Source: a bacterium (GTDB taxonomy: Bacteria > Zhuqueibacterota > QNDG01 > JAFGCO01). Taken from it: 64,000 nucleotides of DNA. Of the stretch, positions 63,013 through 64,000 are shown piece by piece; the first letter of the stretch is position 1, and each line of letters opens with the position of its first letter. Location: NCBI GenBank assembly GCA_016932575.1, contig JAFGCO010000029.1, forward strand, positions 1-64,000. Direction: 5' to 3'. The notes below the pieces were generated by a model, which was given only the letters and a program-made list of their open reading frames with translations, was not told where the DNA came from and ran no database searches. Both the position numbers and the translations under genes were made by a program.

Positions 63013-63900
63013 TCAAAGTCCCTGTCTGTACATATTGTCAATCCCTTCCCGGTAACCGAGTAATGATGTTTTTAAAATGTGACTGGCCCGATCGATGCAA
63101 AATGACACATCCTTCGGACGCGGTGCGACCGGATGAATATCCAGCATGGATACCTTCCGGAGACGTCCTGAAGGGAAACCTGCTTTTTCAGACAGGTACA
63201 ATCCGAATTGATACCGGTCAACACGATCAGCACCTCCCAGATGAATAATCCCGCAAAATTCGTGATTCGCCAGTTCAAGCAATGCCCCCGATAAATTATT
63301 TACCCAAACTGGCGAACGATACTGATCCATGTATAATGAAACCATACTTCCTTGACGGATTTTCTGCAGGATACGCTCAGAGAAGGAATTTCCTTTTCCA
63401 ACAGGGCGGCCGTATATTAGAGCGACTCTGGCGACAACTGAAGATGACACTTCACTCAGCACCGCTTCTTCTCCTGCCAGCTTGGCTTTACCGTATTGAT
63501 TCAGGGGATTTGCAGTATCCGACTCCTGATACCTGCCTCTCTGGCCGTCAAACACCATATCCGTAGACAGATAGATCATCCGGGCATCGATACCGGCGGC
63601 CTCGCGGGCAATAAGTTCTGTCGCACCTGCATTGATGCGGTAGGCCAAATCCGGATTTTCCTCACATGCATTGACATCGGTCCATGCAGCTGTATGAATA
63701 ATCACACTGGGGCGGACAGAACGCACACACTGAACGATCGAATGTTCATCGATCATTGACAAACGATGCATAACCGCATGCTCACAAATAACTGGATGGG
63801 TATTATAGGTGCCATGAATATCCCAGATATTTCCTCCCTGTTGAATCAGATAACCGCCAACCAGACCGCTGGCTCCGGTGACCAGTAATCGCTTCATCAT
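63013..63900 (-). CDS. RmlD-like sugar-nucleotide reductase
   Basis: 295 residues of the RmlD/MAT2B extended short-chain dehydrogenase type. NAD(P) motif TGASGLVGG at the N terminus, HTAAWTDVNACEENP, the catalytic YGKAK (Tyr-x3-Lys) after STDMVFDG, and TNLSGALLELAN-like substrate region. It reduces dTDP-4-keto-6-deoxy-mannose-type sugars to dTDP-L-rhamnose or a related sugar. No rmlA, rmlB or rmlC neighbours within the window; the gene is the last complete one before the edge. Two adjacent ATGs at 63900 and 63897 are both possible. Confidence 0.8.
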   Translation of the reverse strand: MMKRLLVTGASGLVGGYLIQQGGNIWDIHGTYNTHPVICEHAVMHRLSMIDEHSIVQCVRSVRPSVIIHTAAWTDVNACEENPDLAYRINAGATELIAREAAGIDARMIYLSTDMVFDGQRGRYQESDTANPLNQYGKAKLAGEEAVLSEVSSSVVARVALIYGRPVGKGNSFSERILQKIRQGSMVSLYMDQYRSPVWVNNLSGALLELANHEFCGIIHLGGADRVDRYQFGLYLSEKAGFPSGRLRKVSMLDIHPVAPRPKDVSFCIDRASHILKTSLLGYREGIDNMYRQGL

Positions 63901-64000
63901 CCCGCACCTTTGATTGAATTCATCATTTTATAAAAAATATATGGATTTGAATTATCAGAATCAAACAAATTTCCGGGCAATTTACTTGACATTTCCATAG

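Overview
The window reads as a chromosomal segment of an anaerobic or facultatively anaerobic bacterium of the Fibrobacteres-Chlorobi-Bacteroidetes (FCB) superphylum, most like Calditrichota, KSB1 or Ignavibacteria. The main clues are a roughly 287-residue primary sigma factor without region 1.1 (about 61.5 kb), a secreted protein ending in a type IX secretion sorting domain with the SQNYPNPFNP signature (about 25 kb), a DUF3098 protein, many short lipoproteins, and giant beta-propeller sensors typical of polysaccharide degraders. The exact phylum is an inference.

1-8.9 kb (minus strand): rex, then a long operon for a membrane-bound Mrp-antiporter/complex-I-like oxidoreductase. Gene order matches archaeal/Thermotoga Mbx (Mbs): E-F-G Mrp subunits, DUF4040, an MbhE-MrpB fusion, MrpC, two MrpD/NuoL-type subunits, then NuoH-, NuoB- and NuoC-like subunits; the large catalytic and ferredoxin subunits should lie off the left edge. 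The rex promoter carries a Rex operator. The NuoC-like gene runs into an array of 8-bp tandem repeats that continues past the window edge.

9-15.7 kb (minus strand): a tightly packed, partly overlapping run of two NifX/NafY-fold proteins, Gly-rich DUF5320-like small proteins, a DUF4405 cytochrome b-like protein, a methyltransferase, an FAD/NAD disulfide reductase, a DUF169 protein, a TSUP permease and panD, preceded by a Fur-family regulator with a near-consensus Fur box.

15.8-33.5 kb: envelope and carbohydrate genes on both strands: lipoproteins, a GT-C glycosyltransferase, a GH5 glucanase, a secreted sorting-domain protein coupled to an FGE-fold lipoprotein, a sialate O-acetylesterase, two related beta-barrel proteins and a GH94 cellobiose phosphorylase.

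34-46.5 kb (minus strand): a sensor array. Three paralogous proteins of about 1,110-1,140 residues each carry 14 Reg_prop motifs (two seven-bladed propellers), a YYY domain and a membrane helix, but the outputs differ: two are histidine kinases and one is a chemoreceptor-type (MCP) signalling domain. With them are a stand-alone receiver, a receiver-kinase-receiver hybrid and a leftover kinase 3' end. No DNA-binding output is encoded.

47-56.5 kb: a sugar MFS transporter and TIM-barrel isomerase, a GH106-like lipoprotein, a CDP-alcohol phosphatidyltransferase next to a HAD phosphatase (likely phosphatidylglycerophosphate synthesis), a DUF4412 protein and a bile-acid/sodium symporter family protein.

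56.6-58.3 kb: tRNA-Asp(GTC) and tRNA-Val(TAC) with three damaged or composite tRNA-derived copies, a 65-bp direct repeat of the tRNA-Asp 3' end plus terminator, and dense palindromes. 58.2-64 kb: housekeeping and envelope genes, including an M23 peptidase, the primary sigma factor, an esterase and an RmlD-like reductase.
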